Positions 63,879 through 64,000 of a stretch of DNA of 64,000 bases are shown piece by piece. Position numbers and translations under genes: made by a program. The DNA is taken from contig NZ_WMIF01000015.1 of NCBI RefSeq assembly GCF_009711185.1, positions 35,128-99,127 on the forward strand, given 5' to 3'. The notes beneath the pieces are model-generated. The model was not told the DNA's origin. It did no database searches and saw nothing but the letters and a program-made list of their open reading frames with translations. Position 1 is the stretch's first letter. Each line of letters starts with the position of its first letter. Source of the stretch: Paracoccus limosus. Its GTDB lineage: Bacteria > Pseudomonadota > Alphaproteobacteria > Rhodobacterales > Rhodobacteraceae.

Positions 63879-64000
63879 TCATGTTGACAAATGGCGGAGC
63901 CAGAGCCTGATGCAGGCGACGTCTACGAAGCCGAGGAAACTGTCTGCGGTTTTGTCGTAGCGGGTTGCCAGCCGGCGGCTGTTTTTCAGTTTGCTGAAGC
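63879..64000 (-). mobile_element. IS5-family transposase, C-terminal end (runs off the right edge)
   Basis: The last 122 bases read on the minus strand encode a transposase C-terminus (FSKLKNSRRLATRYDKTADS, then FLGFVDVACIRLWLRHLST and a stop at 63879-63881). This Arg-rich YDKTA ending is common in IS5-family DDE transposases of alphaproteobacteria. The start and the rest of the element are outside the window. I could not fix the element's inverted repeat or target duplication at this end; it should lie in about 63840-63880. Confidence 0.8.

Overview
The window is high-GC, densely packed chromosomal DNA. Gene content points to an alphaproteobacterium of the Rhodobacterales, most likely Paracoccus or a close relative: a bo3-type quinol oxidase with SURF1, a Brucella/Rhizobium-type erythritol locus, a Lrp-controlled branched-chain keto acid dehydrogenase, and an intergenic CAAATATCCC repeat of a type I associate with this order. 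I saw no tRNA, rRNA, CRISPR array or prophage. The only mobile DNA is the 3' end of an IS5-type transposase at the right edge. Genus assignment is inference.

Region 1 (1-18812) is a polyol catabolism locus. A divergent partial transketolase gene faces a DeoR regulator, two erythrulose-phosphate isomerases (lerI/eryH, derI/eryI), a class I fructose-1,6-bisphosphatase and a class II aldolase. After an Old Yellow Enzyme gene come eryD, eryC, eryB and eryA on the minus strand. A divergent operon encodes a DUF2291 protein, a ribose-type ABC transporter and a second FGGY kinase plus a second FAD-dependent polyol-phosphate dehydrogenase. Together they take up a tetritol, phosphorylate it, oxidise it to erythrulose phosphate and isomerise it to erythrose-4-phosphate. 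The aldolase, phosphatase and transketolase could then consume the product through sedoheptulose-1,7-bisphosphate.

Region 2 (18813-31483) holds the four-gene branched-chain 2-oxoacid dehydrogenase operon with a divergent Lrp regulator, a divergent LysR/PACE efflux pair, a nucleoside hydrolase, and an amino-sugar operon (ROK kinase, a divergent KbaZ-like protein, NagA) that ends in a COG0523 GTPase.

Region 3 (31484-42340) holds a seven-gene MoxR/DUF58/VWA/BatD cluster (Bat-like), the nadABC operon for de novo NAD synthesis and a lipoprotein lytic transglycosylase.

Region 4 (42341-50958) holds a YciA-type thioesterase, a TcyP-type cystine symporter, an MHS-type MFS transporter and cyoABCD plus SURF1.

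Region 5 (50955-64000) holds an otsA/GH15/otsB trehalose operon, a bifunctional Ada protein, a two-domain 3-dehydroshikimate dehydratase-like enzyme, an SbmA/YddA-like ABC protein with an atypical nucleotide-binding domain, a GH144-like plus GH3 pair that suggests beta-1,2-glucan breakdown, and the transposase remnant.

The most interesting biology is the erythritol locus joined to a putative sedoheptulose-bisphosphate module and a duplicated kinase/dehydrogenase pair. Several regulatory dyads and leader ORFs are also new candidates. Functional names rest on sequence motifs and gene context read by eye; no database search was run.
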